The position numbers and the translations under genes are program-made. DNA of 64,000 nt from Anthoceros angustus (Eukaryota > Streptophyta > Anthocerotopsida > Anthocerotales > Anthocerotaceae), in contig VJWM01000218.1 in assembly GCA_010909165.1 (NCBI GenBank), forward strand, positions 62,001 through 126,000, in the 5' to 3' direction. Positions 1 through 9,803 of the stretch are shown in pieces. Under the pieces are notes generated by a model, which saw nothing but the letters and a program-made list of their open reading frames with translations, did not search any database and was not told where the DNA came from. Each line of letters begins with the position of its first letter. The first letter of the stretch is position 1.

Positions 1-149
1 ACACCTAGGGCATGGCTCCTCACCCTTGACTCCTCCGAATGCATGCTCGCACTCATGAGGGGAATGGTCCGTCCTCGGCACCTCACGCAGGGCTCGCCAC
101 TTCTGGGCTGGCTTGTCTCCGAGCTCCTCCACTCGACCTCCGCGTCGGT

Positions 150-1012
150 CATGTCGCCCACCACTCCTACTTGTGGAGTAATCACTTGCACGAGAGAAAG
201 TGTCGGGCCCTATCTTGTCACCATCTCGTACACTTCCTTGAGGGTGTAGTGTTGCCCTTCGTGTGCACCGCTTGTTGCACCTTCATGCGCATATGGCAAT
301 GCCTGCAAGTACTTCTCGATGAAGTCCTCCTCGCCGAAATCCTCCATCGGTCACTCATGATCTTGGTGTCACGTAACCGGTCGATTCTTGATAAGCCATC
401 TTGCGGTCTCGACTTCATCTTGAAGTGTGTCACCGGAGATCTTCTCATCCGTGCTTGCGAAACTCCAGGAAGATGTCAAACATCTCTTGATGGGATCGTG
501 CCCACTCGGTGCCACTGCTCCGTCTGCACTGGTTCCTTCGGAGCTTGAACTGCTACTCGGTCCTCCAGCTGTGCCGCTCAACAGCCTCGCCTTGTGCTCG
601 CGATAGCACGCCAATGCTTCATCCCCCAAGTACTTCGGCATTTGGATGAAGCCGTATCGCTTCGTGTATCCGGTCTTCAATTCCATCTCCGCACACACCG
701 CACCGTACTTCTCGATGAAGTCCTCCAGTGGCAAGGTGCCCGCTGTCTGAACAACTCCATTCGATCCTTGTCTCCTCCCATCTTGACGACTCCAAGAGAC
801 AAGTCCTCCTCGCCGCTCACCGAGTTGTCCGGCACTAACGTGTCTTGTGTGTTGCCACCAGATCCTTCAAAGATTGTTGATTGTGTCTGGGTTCCTCCGC
901 GTCCTTGTGGTACCAAAATCGAGTGTCGCACTTCTCCTCTTGGTCGGGACTTGAATTCGCTCGATGGACTTGGTTGGTTGGTAGCTCCGTCCGGATCGAG
1001 TGTGTCGAGCAT
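150..1012 (-). pseudogene. Gag-like retroelement remnant (copy 1)
   Basis: Read on the minus strand from 1012 downwards, overlapping frames give pieces of one protein-like sequence. First comes an acidic Gly/Ser-rich part (SGGNTQDTLV, EEDLSLGVVKMGGDKDR), then EDFIEKYGAVCAEMELKTGY and MPKYLGDEALACYRE, then a Ser-rich linker and DEVETARWLIKNRP. A last block near 330-160 reads EDFIEKYLQALPYAHEG. The frame changes several times, so the gene is broken. The charged helical segments and tandem-repeat context suggest a gag-type protein of a non-autonomous LTR element. No zinc knuckle, protease or polymerase was seen, so family placement is an inference. Confidence 0.4.
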
Positions 1013-1409
1013 GCACTCCAGGCGGTTAGTGGCTAGATCAAACCCTTAATCAAGGTTAACACACCCGCTATCTTAGATCGTGATTAGTGAAACCTCTAAG
1101 TATCTATGCATGTTAAAATCGCATAGAAATACTCTGCAGGCTATGTCGTAGTCAAAAGAAGTGAGCTGGGTGAGTTGGATAGCAAAGGCGTAGGAACTCC
1201 AGAGTTAAGCACCCGCGGGGTGGATCAGTACCTGGATGGGGTGCCGACAAACTAGGACTTTTGGACAGAAAGTCAAATCACATGGACTGATGACATACCC
1301 ATGTCTATCCGCTTCCCCTTATCCCTTGAATCCGGGGCCCAAGAGTAAAATACTCTTGTTTCTCCTTGGTTGGTTGGCCTTAAAAGGCCAGCCCCTGTGG
1401 AGGCCTCAT

Positions 1410-1690
1410 TCCTCTCCTTGGTAGGGCTTCTTGCCTCCTCCTTGGCCTTGGACTTGGGCTTCTTGCCTCCTCTCCTTGGCCTTGGACTTGGGCTTCGCCT
1501 CCTCTCCTTGGCCTTGGGCTTGGGCTTCTTCTCCTCCTCTCCTTGGCCTTGGACTTGGGCTTCGCCTCCTCTCCTTGGCCTTGGACTTGGGCTTCTTGCC
1601 TCCTCTCCTTGGCCTTGGGCTTCGCCTCCTCCTCCTCTCCTTGGCCTTGACTTGGCCTTCGCCTCCTCTCCTTGGCCTTAAGCCTTGGGC
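1410..1690. repeat. C/T-rich minisatellite coding Lys/Arg/Glu on the minus strand
   Basis: Irregular tandem repeats of a motif like ctccttggccttggacttgg fill this stretch. Read on the minus strand they would encode a highly charged run of KAKERRR and EEAKPKSK blocks, read on the plus strand Leu/Gly/Trp-rich runs. The open frames in both directions follow from the 3n-like repeat composition and are not by themselves evidence of a gene. Confidence 0.75.
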
Positions 1691-1832
1691 ACACTTGAGA
1701 GTCCCTTGCCTACTTGCTTAAAGAACTAGCGTTGCCTCGTAGCCTCGCCTTGTGCTCGCGATAGCACGCCAATGCTTCATCCCCAAGTACTTGGCATTTG
1801 GATGAAGCCGTATCGCTTCGTGTATCCGGTCT

Positions 1833-2168
1833 TCAATTCCATCTCCGCACACACCGCACTGCATTTCTCGATGAAGTCCTCCAGGGCAAGGTGCCGCTCC
1901 TGAACAACTCCATTCGATCCTTGTCTCCTCCCATCTTGACGACTCCAAGAGACAAGTCCTCCTCGCCGCTCACCGAGTTGTCCGGCAAGACTAACGTGTC
2001 TTGTGTGTTGCCACCAGATCCTTCAAAGATTGTTGATTGTGTCGCTGGGTTCCTCCGCCCTTCGGTGGTACCAAAATCGAGTGTTCGCACTTCTCCCTCT
2101 TGGTCGGGACTTGAATTCGCTCGATGGACTTGGTTGGTAGCTCCGTCCGGATCGAGTGTGTCCAGCAT
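1833..2168 (-). pseudogene. Gag-like retroelement remnant (copy 2)
   Basis: This is the second copy of the acidic Gly/Ser-rich part of the gag-like sequence (VSGEEDLSLGVVKMGGDKDR), about 1156 bp to the right of the first. It diverges at the ends by small indels that change the frame after the DKDRMELFR segment. Confidence 0.4.
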
Positions 2169-2564
2169 GCACTCCAGGCGGTTAGTGGCTAGATCAAACC
2201 CTTAATCAAGGTTAACACACCGCTATCTTAGATCGTGATTAGTGAAACCTCTAAGTATCTATGCATGTTAAAATTGCATAGAAATACTCTGCAGGCTATG
2301 TCAGTCAAAAAAGTGAGCTGGGTGAGTTGGATAGCAAAGGCATAGGAACTCCAGAGTTAAGCACCCGGGTGGATCAGTACCTGGATGGGGTGCCGACAAA
2401 CTAGGACTTTTGGACAGAAAGTGAAATCAAATGGACTGATGACATACCCATGTCTATCCGCTTCCCCTTATCCCTTGAATCCGGGGCCCAAGAGTAAAAT
2501 ACTCTTGTTTCTCCTTGGTTGGTTGGCCTTAAAAGGCCAGCCCCTGTGGAGGCCTCATTCCTCT

Positions 2565-2775
2565 CCTTGGTAGGGCTTCTTGCCTCCTTGGCCTTGGCCT
2601 TGGCCTTGGCCTTGGACTTGGGCTCCTCTCCTTGGCCTTGGCCTTCTCCTGGCCTTGGACTTGGGCTTCTTCGCCTCCTTGGCCTTGGACTTGGCCTTCG
2701 CCTCCTTGGCCTTGACTTGGGCTTCTTCCTCCTCCTTGGCCTTGACTTGGGCTTCTTCGCCTCCTGGCCTTAAGC
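2565..2775. repeat. C/T-rich minisatellite, second copy
   Basis: The counterpart of the 1410-1690 array in the second 1.15 kb unit, shorter and with a simpler cttggccttggc core at its left end. The length change between the two units shows that the minisatellite expands and contracts. Confidence 0.7.
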
Positions 2776-2821
2776 CTTGGGCACACTTGAGAGTCCCTTG
2801 CCTACTTGCTTAAAGAACTAG

Positions 2822-2998
2822 CGTCGAGCCTCGCCTAGCACGGCCTAGCATGGCCTAGGGTCGCTAGCATCACCTAGCATCGCCTAGCATCGCCTAGCAC
2901 GCCTAGCACGCTAGCATCGCCTAGCATCGCTAGCACGCCTAGCATCGCTAGCACGCCTAGCGCCTAGCATCGCTAGCATCGCTAGCATCGCCTCTGAG
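2822..2998. repeat. Minisatellite of CTAGCATCGC-type units
   Basis: About 18 short units of 9-10 bp built on cctagcatcg / ctagcacgc follow directly on the 1.15 kb repeat. Unit boundaries slip by one base, which gives a mixed 9/10-bp register. No gene is visible here. Confidence 0.85.
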
Positions 2999-3233
2999 TC
3001 ATAGCTTGTAACAACGGAGGAGTAGCTCGCACGTCGTGGCACAAACACACTCTCCCACGAGAACAACACGCAAATTCCTCACACATCGCCTCTGAGTCAT
3101 AGCTTTGGCCTCCTCGCTCTTGCATTGCATCTAGAGGACAAGCTATGATCCGAGCTTGTCCTCAATGGAAGGGTCTATATACTAGACCGCATCGGCATAT
3201 TCCTAAGATATCCTATTGGCATCATATGCGAAA
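2999..3233. other. No gene seen; short dispersed repeat
   Basis: A motif reading cctctgagtcatagct occurs at about 2992 and again about 96 bp later, flanking unrelated sequence. Nothing coding was recognised. Confidence 0.4.
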
Positions 3234-3381
3234 TATCCTAAGAATACACTATAATATGCAAGGAATATGCCAAAGCATATTACTTGAGCTTATCCACTTA
3301 GCTATTGTATCCTAAGAATACACTATAATATGCAAGGAATATGCCAAAGCATATTACTTGAGCTTATCCACTTAGCTATTG
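3234..3381. repeat. Two tandem copies of a 74-bp AT-rich unit
   Basis: The unit starting tatcctaagaatacac and ending ttagctattg occurs at 3234-3307 and 3308-3381 with essentially perfect identity. This indicates a recent local duplication. Confidence 0.9.
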
Positions 3382-3384
3382 CTA

Positions 3385-3545
3385 ACCATGTTTAATTAAC
3401 ACTAATCAATGCTTAATTAACATAAGCACATTAGATTAATTAACACTAATCAACTTAATTAACATAAGCACTTTAGATTAATTAACACTAATTACTTACT
3501 TAAAGATAAGTAATTAGATTAATTAATGCTAATCAAACACTAAAC
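3385..3545. repeat. AT-rich taattaacactaatc repeats
   Basis: Degenerate repeats of ttaattaacactaatca alternate with ataagcac. They form an AT-rich stretch between the 74-bp repeat and the copia remnant. No gene is seen. Confidence 0.7.
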
Positions 3546-3574
3546 CCAAGTGCGTAGATTAGTATCACACGGCA

Positions 3575-3959
3575 TGACAACTCCTTTTTTGCTTGAGACT
3601 TTCAATGCTTATAATCACCTTTCGGATTATGTGACTGCAAGTTTGGAGACCACCGGAGATTGGAGTACGACACCCAAGGCCAAGTTGAGACCACAGAGGC
3701 GGTAGAGGCAATCGATGAGATACCGAATCCGCAAGGGGAGTGTTGCACCATAGCGCTTCGGAGGGAAGCTTCGTTCGATCATTAATGTTAGCACGTTTAT
3801 GCGTGCGTAGAAGAATGTTTTAGTTGCCGGGCGAGTTCCGTTCGTTACCTTTCACACTTCTTATCGGCGGTTACAACCGCCGAGACACTATAAATGACGC
3901 GTTCGGACTTAATCAATCACTCTCATCGCTCACCTTTCGCATCTTGCACCCGCTTACTG
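3575..3959 (+). mobile_element. 3' end of a Ty1/copia-like element with LTR (remnant)
   Basis: From about 3575 the sequence matches the 3' ends of the two larger copia elements further right (18.6 and 34.5 kb). It ends in a purine tract (gcaaggggag, 3731-3740) and then an LTR of ~219 bp, which begins TGTTG at 3741 and ends near the cacccgctt motif at ~3959. The body of the element is missing to the left. The LTR is followed directly by module A at the same base as in the other copies, so this element occupied the same site. Confidence 0.7.
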
Positions 3960-5544
3960 CTTCGTTTGGTAAACCCGATGACATGTTAAGGAAGGCCAAG
4001 GATTCTTAGAGGGTGATGTATAATCTATGACAAAATCTATGTAAAAGTAGCATCACAAAATAGACCTCAAAAAGTCAAGACAAGGGCATATTTTCTAGAA
4101 TTTCATACATCAAAAATTTGAGAGAAAAAGGCAAAAAGAGAACTAGAGACTCAATATGAGTGGGAAGAATTTGGGGTTAAGGAAAGGGAGAGGTGTCTTG
4201 ATGGTTTTGGTGCGTGTGAAACCTCCTAGTTAGTCTTCTCATTTCTTGTGGTTCCGTTGATAGGGGTTTTACTTGTACATTCATAGGCCATGGTTCCTAG
4301 TAGGTCCAAATTTGTATTGGCGGATTTTGGCTTTGTGGCGGTGTCCTTGTGATGATTTGGAGGTTTTGGTTTTCGATCGGCTGGCGATGGGGGCTTTGGC
4401 TCCGATTCAATGGCTCTTCTCGGTTGCTCGGGTTCTTGGTGTTGCGTAATCGGATGATGGTGAATTGGGGCCCGAGCTCCGTAGGTTAATTTGTCTACAA
4501 GTTACATTTGGTATGAGGGGTTTGTTTTGCTCTCGTCTTCGCTTGGCAAGGGAGGCGCTATTTTGATCTATGGAGGATGAGGTTTTGGCTTCTCTTAGTA
4601 TCATTTTCGGTCTCAATTTGCGGTTTCAAAATAAAGCGTGATTTTTTCACAAAATAAAACCATGCTCCCAAGCCGCTTAACAAAGGGATGAGTCCACCCC
4701 AATACCTATTAGAACTCACGATGTCTCATTTGAGGAAGCCAATGTGCCTTTTCCAAGAGGCACTTATGTAGTTATTTGGGGTTTCTTCCTTCTAGCGAGT
4801 AATTGCAAGATATATATTAATACATATTTATTTATAGATCATTAGGCGATGCAGCCATGAGGCTATGATGCCTCTATTTACATTTTTTCACCAGCAATGC
4901 TTGCAGTAGATTTTTTCAAATTCCTAATTCTAATATTATAATAGCGTAAAGAGGTTTTGGTCCTATGGAGCTTGTTGTGGTGTATATTAATACATATAGA
5001 CCACAATAAGTGCATTTAAAACCCTACAATTTGGAAAGTCTACATTTTAGATAAGCCTATGGAGGTAGTTCTAGATGGAACATACATCCAAGATAAAGTC
5101 GCCAAGTTGAAGAGACTGGCAAAACATTAAAACAAGGTCCTCATTTCAAGACACTATCACCAAGTCATTCAAATACCTTGATGGAGCTAGCCCTAAATGG
5201 AACACATACCAGACGAAGGCCCCTTAACAATCATCAAGTATTTATGATAACCTTGTGGAGTTTGCTCGAGACGAAACAAACGCTCAAGCACGCTTCCTTG
5301 AAGAGAGTAGGTTCCCATTATAACATTGTACCACCAAGTATGTCAAATCACCTTGTGGAGTGTGACCGAGAGGAACATACGCACAAGTACAAAGTCCCTT
5401 GAAGAAACTAGGTCAAATACCTACAATCAAACTTGGGTAGGTACCCATCCATTATTCTTCCGTTGACGTGAAGAGTCAAGGGTATCAAATTTGAGGTTGA
5501 GCGTTATTATCCTAGCATTATTCTAAAAATGTCGAGATAAGAAA

Positions 5545-5790
5545 GGTAATTTCAAAGAAAAATAGAAGTGTAGGAGAGGGACAATGTGTGTGTTAGGGGG
5601 TAACTAGTGGAGAAAGTGATTGGGAACGAGAGAGTATGGGGTGCAAGAAGAAAAGAAAAGGAAGGAGGGACAAGATTTATGAGTAAAAAGGAAATATTAT
5701 AAAATAGAAATAGATTGAAAAAATAAAACATAAAATATGGAAAAGAGTGAAAAGATAGAAGATAAAAAGAAAAGAAAAAGTGAAGAAGAT
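5545..5790 (+). repeat. Purine-rich tract in module A
   Basis: A ~245-bp stretch is almost entirely A and G on the plus strand, with blocks like gaagaaaagaaaaggaagga. It recurs at about 20560-20815, 25845-26100 and 36410-36690 in B, C and D. It lies just upstream of the TATA box of the secreted-repeat gene in every module, so it may be part of its promoter. That role is an inference. Confidence 0.6.
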
Positions 5791-5929
5791 ATCAAACAAA
5801 AATTAAGTGAATACCTAGTTGAAATCTTCTTTTGATATTATGTATTGAAGAAGAATAAAGTCATTGAATTTAGGTAACATGGATCGACAAGAAAAAGATT
5901 GTATATCGAGAAATAAATGAGTTGGTTCT

Positions 5930-6219
5930 CTATATATGTACATGTCCTCTCATCACAATTTCACATATTTGACTGCACTTGCTATCTCCTGGTGAGTTAT
6001 TCTCTTATTAGGTACATTTGCTGTTAGGTTTGATTGTAGTATTGCTCTTAGATTTGCTTAGGTTTGATTGTGATATTGCTCTTAGATTTGCTTAGGTGTG
6101 ATTGTAATTTTGGTCTTAGACTTGTTGTGCATTGAAATGGGTAGAGTATTGGCGAAGATCTTTTGTATAGAAAATGTAATCGATTGCTTGATGTTGCTTG
6201 GTTTGTGTAGCTAGAGAAA
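5930..6219 (+). promoter_or_regulatory. TATA box, 5' leader and 5'UTR intron of the secreted-repeat gene (copy A1)
   Basis: A TATA box (ctatatatg, 5930-5938) is followed by a C/A-rich leader, a splice donor after 5991 (ctg|gtgagtt) and an acceptor ending at 6210 (gtttgtgtag). The acceptor lies nine bases before the ATG. The 219-bp intron is T-rich with repeated tttgattgt motifs. The same layout occurs in the other copies: TATA boxes near 7061, 20948, 26228 and 36821, and acceptors ending at 7339, 21223, 26502 and 37094. Confidence 0.6.
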
Positions 6220-6848
6220 ATGGCGACATCTATGGGATTTGGACGATCTTTCCTTGCTATTTTCCTTGCTCTTCTACTCATGTTTCCAAGCATATTGCTA
6301 GGCGTACTAGGGAGTCACTTGCCGACCGTCAAGAGGATAGATATTGATGACAGCATATTGAGGGCTCCACGAAAACCGCCTAGTGGTCCTAGCCCCGGCA
6401 ATGAGCCAGGGATGCCTCCTCTAGATCCACAGAAGGTGATTGTTCGAGGAGACGAAGGCATCTTGAGGGCTCCTAGAAAACCACCTAGTGGTGCTAGCCA
6501 CAGTAATGAGCCCGGGATGCCTCCTCGATGTAGAGAAAGTGACTGCTCAAGGAGACGAGCGCATCTTGAGGGCTCGGTGAAACCACCTAGCGGTGCTAGC
6601 TCGGCAATGAGCACAGGATGCCTCCTCTAGAGGCAAAGAAAGTAATTGTTGGAGGGCACAAAGGCATCTTGAGAGCTCCAAGAAAACCACCTAGTGGTGC
6701 TAGCCCTGGCAATGAGCCTGGGATGCCTCCTCTAGATCCACTGAAGGTGACTCTTCGAGGAGACGAGCGCATCTTGAGGGCTCCACGGAAACCACCTAGC
6801 GGTGCTAGCCCTGGCAATGAGCCTGGGATGCCTCCTCTAGATCCATAG
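6220..6848 (+). CDS. Secreted tandem-repeat peptide precursor, copy A1 (frame breaks inside)
   Basis: The ATG at 6220 opens a protein with a clear signal peptide: MATSMGFGRS, then a Leu/Ile/Phe-rich core, with probable cleavage near VLG/SH at about residue 31. A short linker (VKRIDIDDS) leads into five repeats of 35 residues (105 bp) starting near 6355, 6460, 6563, 6665 and 6771. Each is built on ILRAPRKPPSG, then ASPGNEPGMPPLDP, then a basic/acidic linker (KVIVRGDEG). The last repeat ends LDP and a stop at 6846. The first frame breaks in repeat 2 (two bases short); repeat 3 is also short, and repeats 4-5 read again in one frame. Differences between repeats are often synonymous (ccg/cca, ccc/cct), which points to past selection on the peptide. 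The core resembles plant CLE (PSGP), PIP (SGPSP) and CEP (PGN.PG) peptides; homology is unproven. Confidence 0.6.
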
Positions 6849-7348
6849 AGAGTCATTTTTCAACTTGTCGGTATTGAGTGTAGAAGTAATGGCTCATACA
6901 AGGCACAAGTGGGAATTATAATGTGCATATGTCGTTCACCCTTGGACACCCTTTTTGTTGGGAAGGTGTGGTATTGAAGAAGAATAAAGTCATTGAATTT
7001 AGGTAACATGGGATCGATAAGAAAAAGATTGTATATCGAGATATAAATGAGTTTGTTCTCTATATATGTACAAGTCCTCTCATCACAATTTCACATATTT
7101 GACTGCACTTGCTATCTCCCGTGAGTTATTCTCTTATTAGGTACATTTGTCGTTAGGTTTGATTGTAGTATTGCTCTTAGATTTGCTTAGGTTTGATTGT
7201 GATATTGCTCTTAGATTTGCTTAGATGTGATTGTAATTTTGGTCTTAGACTTGTTGTGCATTGAAATGGGTAGAGTATTGGCGAAGATCTTTTGTATAGA
7301 AAATGTAATCGATTGCTTGATGTTGCTTGGTTTGTGTAGCTAGAGAAA

Positions 7349-7965
7349 ATGGCGACATCTATGGGATTTGGACGATCTTTCCTTGCTATTTTCCTTGCTC
7401 TTCTACTCATGTTTCCAAGCATATTGCTAGGCGATTAGGGAGTCACTTCAAACGCCAAGAGGATAGATATTGATGACAAGATATTGAGGGCTCCACGAAA
7501 CCGCCTAGTGGTCCTAGCCCGAATGAGCCGTGGATGCCTCCTCTAGATCCACGAAGGTGATTGTTCGAGGAGACGAAGGCATCTTGAGGGCTCCTAGAAA
7601 ACCACCTAGTGGTGCTAGCTCGCAATGAGCCCGGGATGCCTCCTCTCGATGTAGAGAAAAGTGACTGCTCAAGGAGACACACGCATCTTGAGGGCTCCAG
7701 TGAAACCACCTAGCGGTGCTAGCTCTGGCAATGAGCCTCGGATGCCTCCTCTAGAGGCAAAGAAAGTAATTGTTGGAGGGCACAAAGGCATCTTGAGAGC
7801 TCCAAGAAAACCACCTAGTGGTGCTAGCCCTGGCAATGAGCCTGGGATGCCTCCTCTAGATCCACTGAAGCTGACTCTTCGAGGAGACGAGCGATCTTGA
7901 GGGCTCCACGAAACCACCTAGCGGTGCTAGCCTGCAATGAGCCCGGGATGCCTCTAGATCCATAG
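7349..7965 (+). pseudogene. Secreted tandem-repeat peptide precursor, copy A2
   Basis: A second copy ~1.13 kb downstream of A1 within the same module, with the same TATA box, 5'UTR intron and signal peptide. In this copy the signal peptide ends early (ctaggcgattag gives a stop where A1 has gcgtactag), and several repeats carry 1-4 base losses. The 105-bp repeat pattern and terminal LDP-stop at 7963 are still evident. It may be a pseudogene or a copy damaged by sequence errors. Confidence 0.55.
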
Positions 7966-8729
7966 AGAGTCATTTTTCAACTTGTCAGATTGAGTGTAGA
8001 AGTAATGGCTCATACAAGGCACAAGTGGGAATTATAATGTGCATATGTCGCTCACCCTTGGACACCCTTTTGGGAAGGTGTGGTATTGAAACGGGAGATA
8101 TTTTCTTGTCGTATATTTATTGAAGAATTTAACTGAACTTATTATGTTAACAATAAACAATAATTGGATTTACTAACTATTGATCTTTTGATGTTAATAC
8201 GACATTAAAGGGAATGTGTTACTTGACCCCATCATTTCACTCCGGAACAAGGATGTGGAAATGCATGTCACACCATTTGGTCTACACCGTGGCTTTAGCG
8301 ATCCGACACGAGAAGACGATCCCCAATGAGCCCCATTGCATATAGCACCAGCCCAAGCCGTTGAGAGGGATGGGAGAAAAGTGATAGCAAGCCTGTCTAC
8401 ACCAAGCAGCAGTGGAATTGAAGGACAAGACTACCGCACCAGTGTGAATACGCAAGTTCTTGAGGAGTGGCGAAATGGTCATCGGCAGAACTTTCAGCAA
8501 AGATAATCCCACAATCGAACACCCTCCGCCGAATGAGGCTTGGGTGTAGCTGGAAACCAGTGAGTACTGCATCTTGCAGCATGATAGACCCGAGCTCGCG
8601 ATGGAGAAAGAATTAGGACACGGACTTAGAATATCTAGGAGATTGGAGACACAGGTAGCCGCAAAAACCCCTTAGGTTGAAAGGTCCTCTCATGTTACTG
8701 ACACATTGGTATGCCAAAAATGAACCTAC

Positions 8730-8863
8730 CTAGCTCAAGACCGCGAGGACATCCAAGCCCTCGGGACAAGGTATTGGGTCCCATCCTTTCCTTTGAAGTC
8801 GCTTTCCTACATACTTGAGTACAAACGCTGCTAGAGGACATCTACAACGGCTTCCACACACCG
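8730..8863 (-). pseudogene. Decayed CPN20 last exon in module A
   Basis: On the minus strand this reads as a broken copy of the final CPN20 exon. It has the stop codon context gagctaggtagg, GKDGTQY-like codons (aaggatgggacccaatac), and the KYAG and KPL segments with a stop and frameshifts. It aligns with 38515-38650 near the true gene. No upstream CPN20 exons accompany it. Confidence 0.7.
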
Positions 8864-9049
8864 CTCCATCTAGTCCGTACCAATACTAATGAACTTACCC
8901 CGCCACCAGATCATGAACTCGGTCCAATGATCATGTCCACCAAGATTGGAGTATTCGGACCCCAACCGGAGCTCTACTCGCGTTGCTACCTCGAGCGACG
9001 GACGCCCGGGTCCTTCACCAGCGAGGCCGCCGACTGTGTGAGCCTGCGG

Positions 9050-9586
9050 CTAAACTCTCCTTATGTCAAGGGGAGAAATTCCATATAGTGCAAGGAATCG
9101 ATCTCGATCTTCGAGAGAGGTGTTCTCCTAGGACGAATCGGGCTACTATCTAAGAGTTTGATTCTATAGGGATTTCTGTTCAACTCACTGTGCTTTGAGG
9201 TGATCGAACACTTTTAGACCGGACTTGCTCTTCAAAGACGACACCCATTGCTCCGTCATTGCATATTTGCTTATCACGTAATTTGGACAACAAAATAAAG
9301 GTGTAGCACTAGCGACCACGAGGTCCTAGGATACTGACTAGTCTCGCAATGTATGAAGCGGGTAATCAATCTACAAACATTCGAATCGAGTACTTGGGGC
9401 TATGATACCATATTAACATAAAACTATAGAGAACTTGTACAATTGAATAAGTGCAACTAATCGATCAATTACAAAATTATCCTAAATACTTGTGTGGTGG
9501 TATTGTGGTGTATGTTCAAAATTAACCTAAATGAATAAATAATATTGGATAGGTTAATTAACCCTAACCTCTAACAGTAGCTAAAG
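9050..9586 (-). mobile_element. Minus-strand coding remnant followed by an LTR-like end with a primer-site-like motif
   Basis: Minus-strand sequence at ~9050-9300 corresponds to an open stretch in module B (22891-23151; segments LYFVVQIRDKQICNDAEQW and LKVFDHLKAHELNRNPYRI). To its right, also on the minus strand, a ~180-bp segment starts TGTTAGAGGTTAGGG near 9580 and runs into tggtatcatagcccc near 9410. That resembles a copia LTR followed by an initiator-tRNA-Met primer-binding site (TGGTATCAGAGC). Copies lie at 22.9-23.4 and 28.2-28.7 kb. The identification as a truncated LTR element is an inference. Confidence 0.35.
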
Positions 9587-9589
9587 AAA

Positions 9590-9803
9590 ATGGCAACATC
9601 TATGAGATTTGGATGATGTTTCCTTGCTAATTTTCTTGGTCTTCTACTCATGTTTGAGCATGCTCGGATATACTAGGAGTCACTTACCAAACATCAAGAG
9701 GATAGAATCGATAATAGCTAGCATCTATCTTGAGCTAGCTCCAAGAAAACCACCAAGTAGTGCTAGCCACAGTAATGAGCCCCGAGAAGCCTCCTCCATT
9801 TAG
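9590..9803 (+). pseudogene. Single-repeat paralogue of the secreted-repeat gene (module A)
   Basis: The ATG at 9590 starts MATSMRFG and hits TGA at codon 9, where the multi-repeat gene has CGA (MATSMGFGR). Past the stop the hydrophobic core, the SHLPNIKRI linker and one repeat (LELAPRKPPSSASHSNEP) are still recognisable, with frame changes. The same nonsense codon is present in modules B (23429) and C (28714), so it predates their duplication. Confidence 0.6.

Larger units (their letters stand above)
585..2815. repeat. Tandem duplication of a ~1.15 kb unit
   Basis: Two copies lie head to tail, about 585-1740 and 1743-2815. Each begins with a block reading cctcgccttgtgctcgcg and ends in a C/T-rich minisatellite and a tract reading agagtcccttgcctacttgc. 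Anchors recur at a spacing of 1149-1158 bp (1236 and 2385; 677 and 1833). Copies differ by substitutions, many 1-4 base indels and the length of the minisatellite. The first 584 bases belong to the same gag-like sequence upstream of copy 1. Confidence 0.85.

Noticed and set aside
1370-1721. Leu/Gly/Trp-rich plus-strand frames over the C/T minisatellite
   Set aside because: Open frames in several registers are produced by the repeat itself.
2822-2998. CRISPR-like array
   Set aside because: Units are contiguous 9-10 bp repeats with no spacers, in a plant nuclear context.
6048-6293. Minus-strand frames through the 5'UTR intron and signal peptide of the secreted-repeat gene
   Set aside because: They are antisense to the T-rich leader intron; recurrence in every module reflects DNA identity only.
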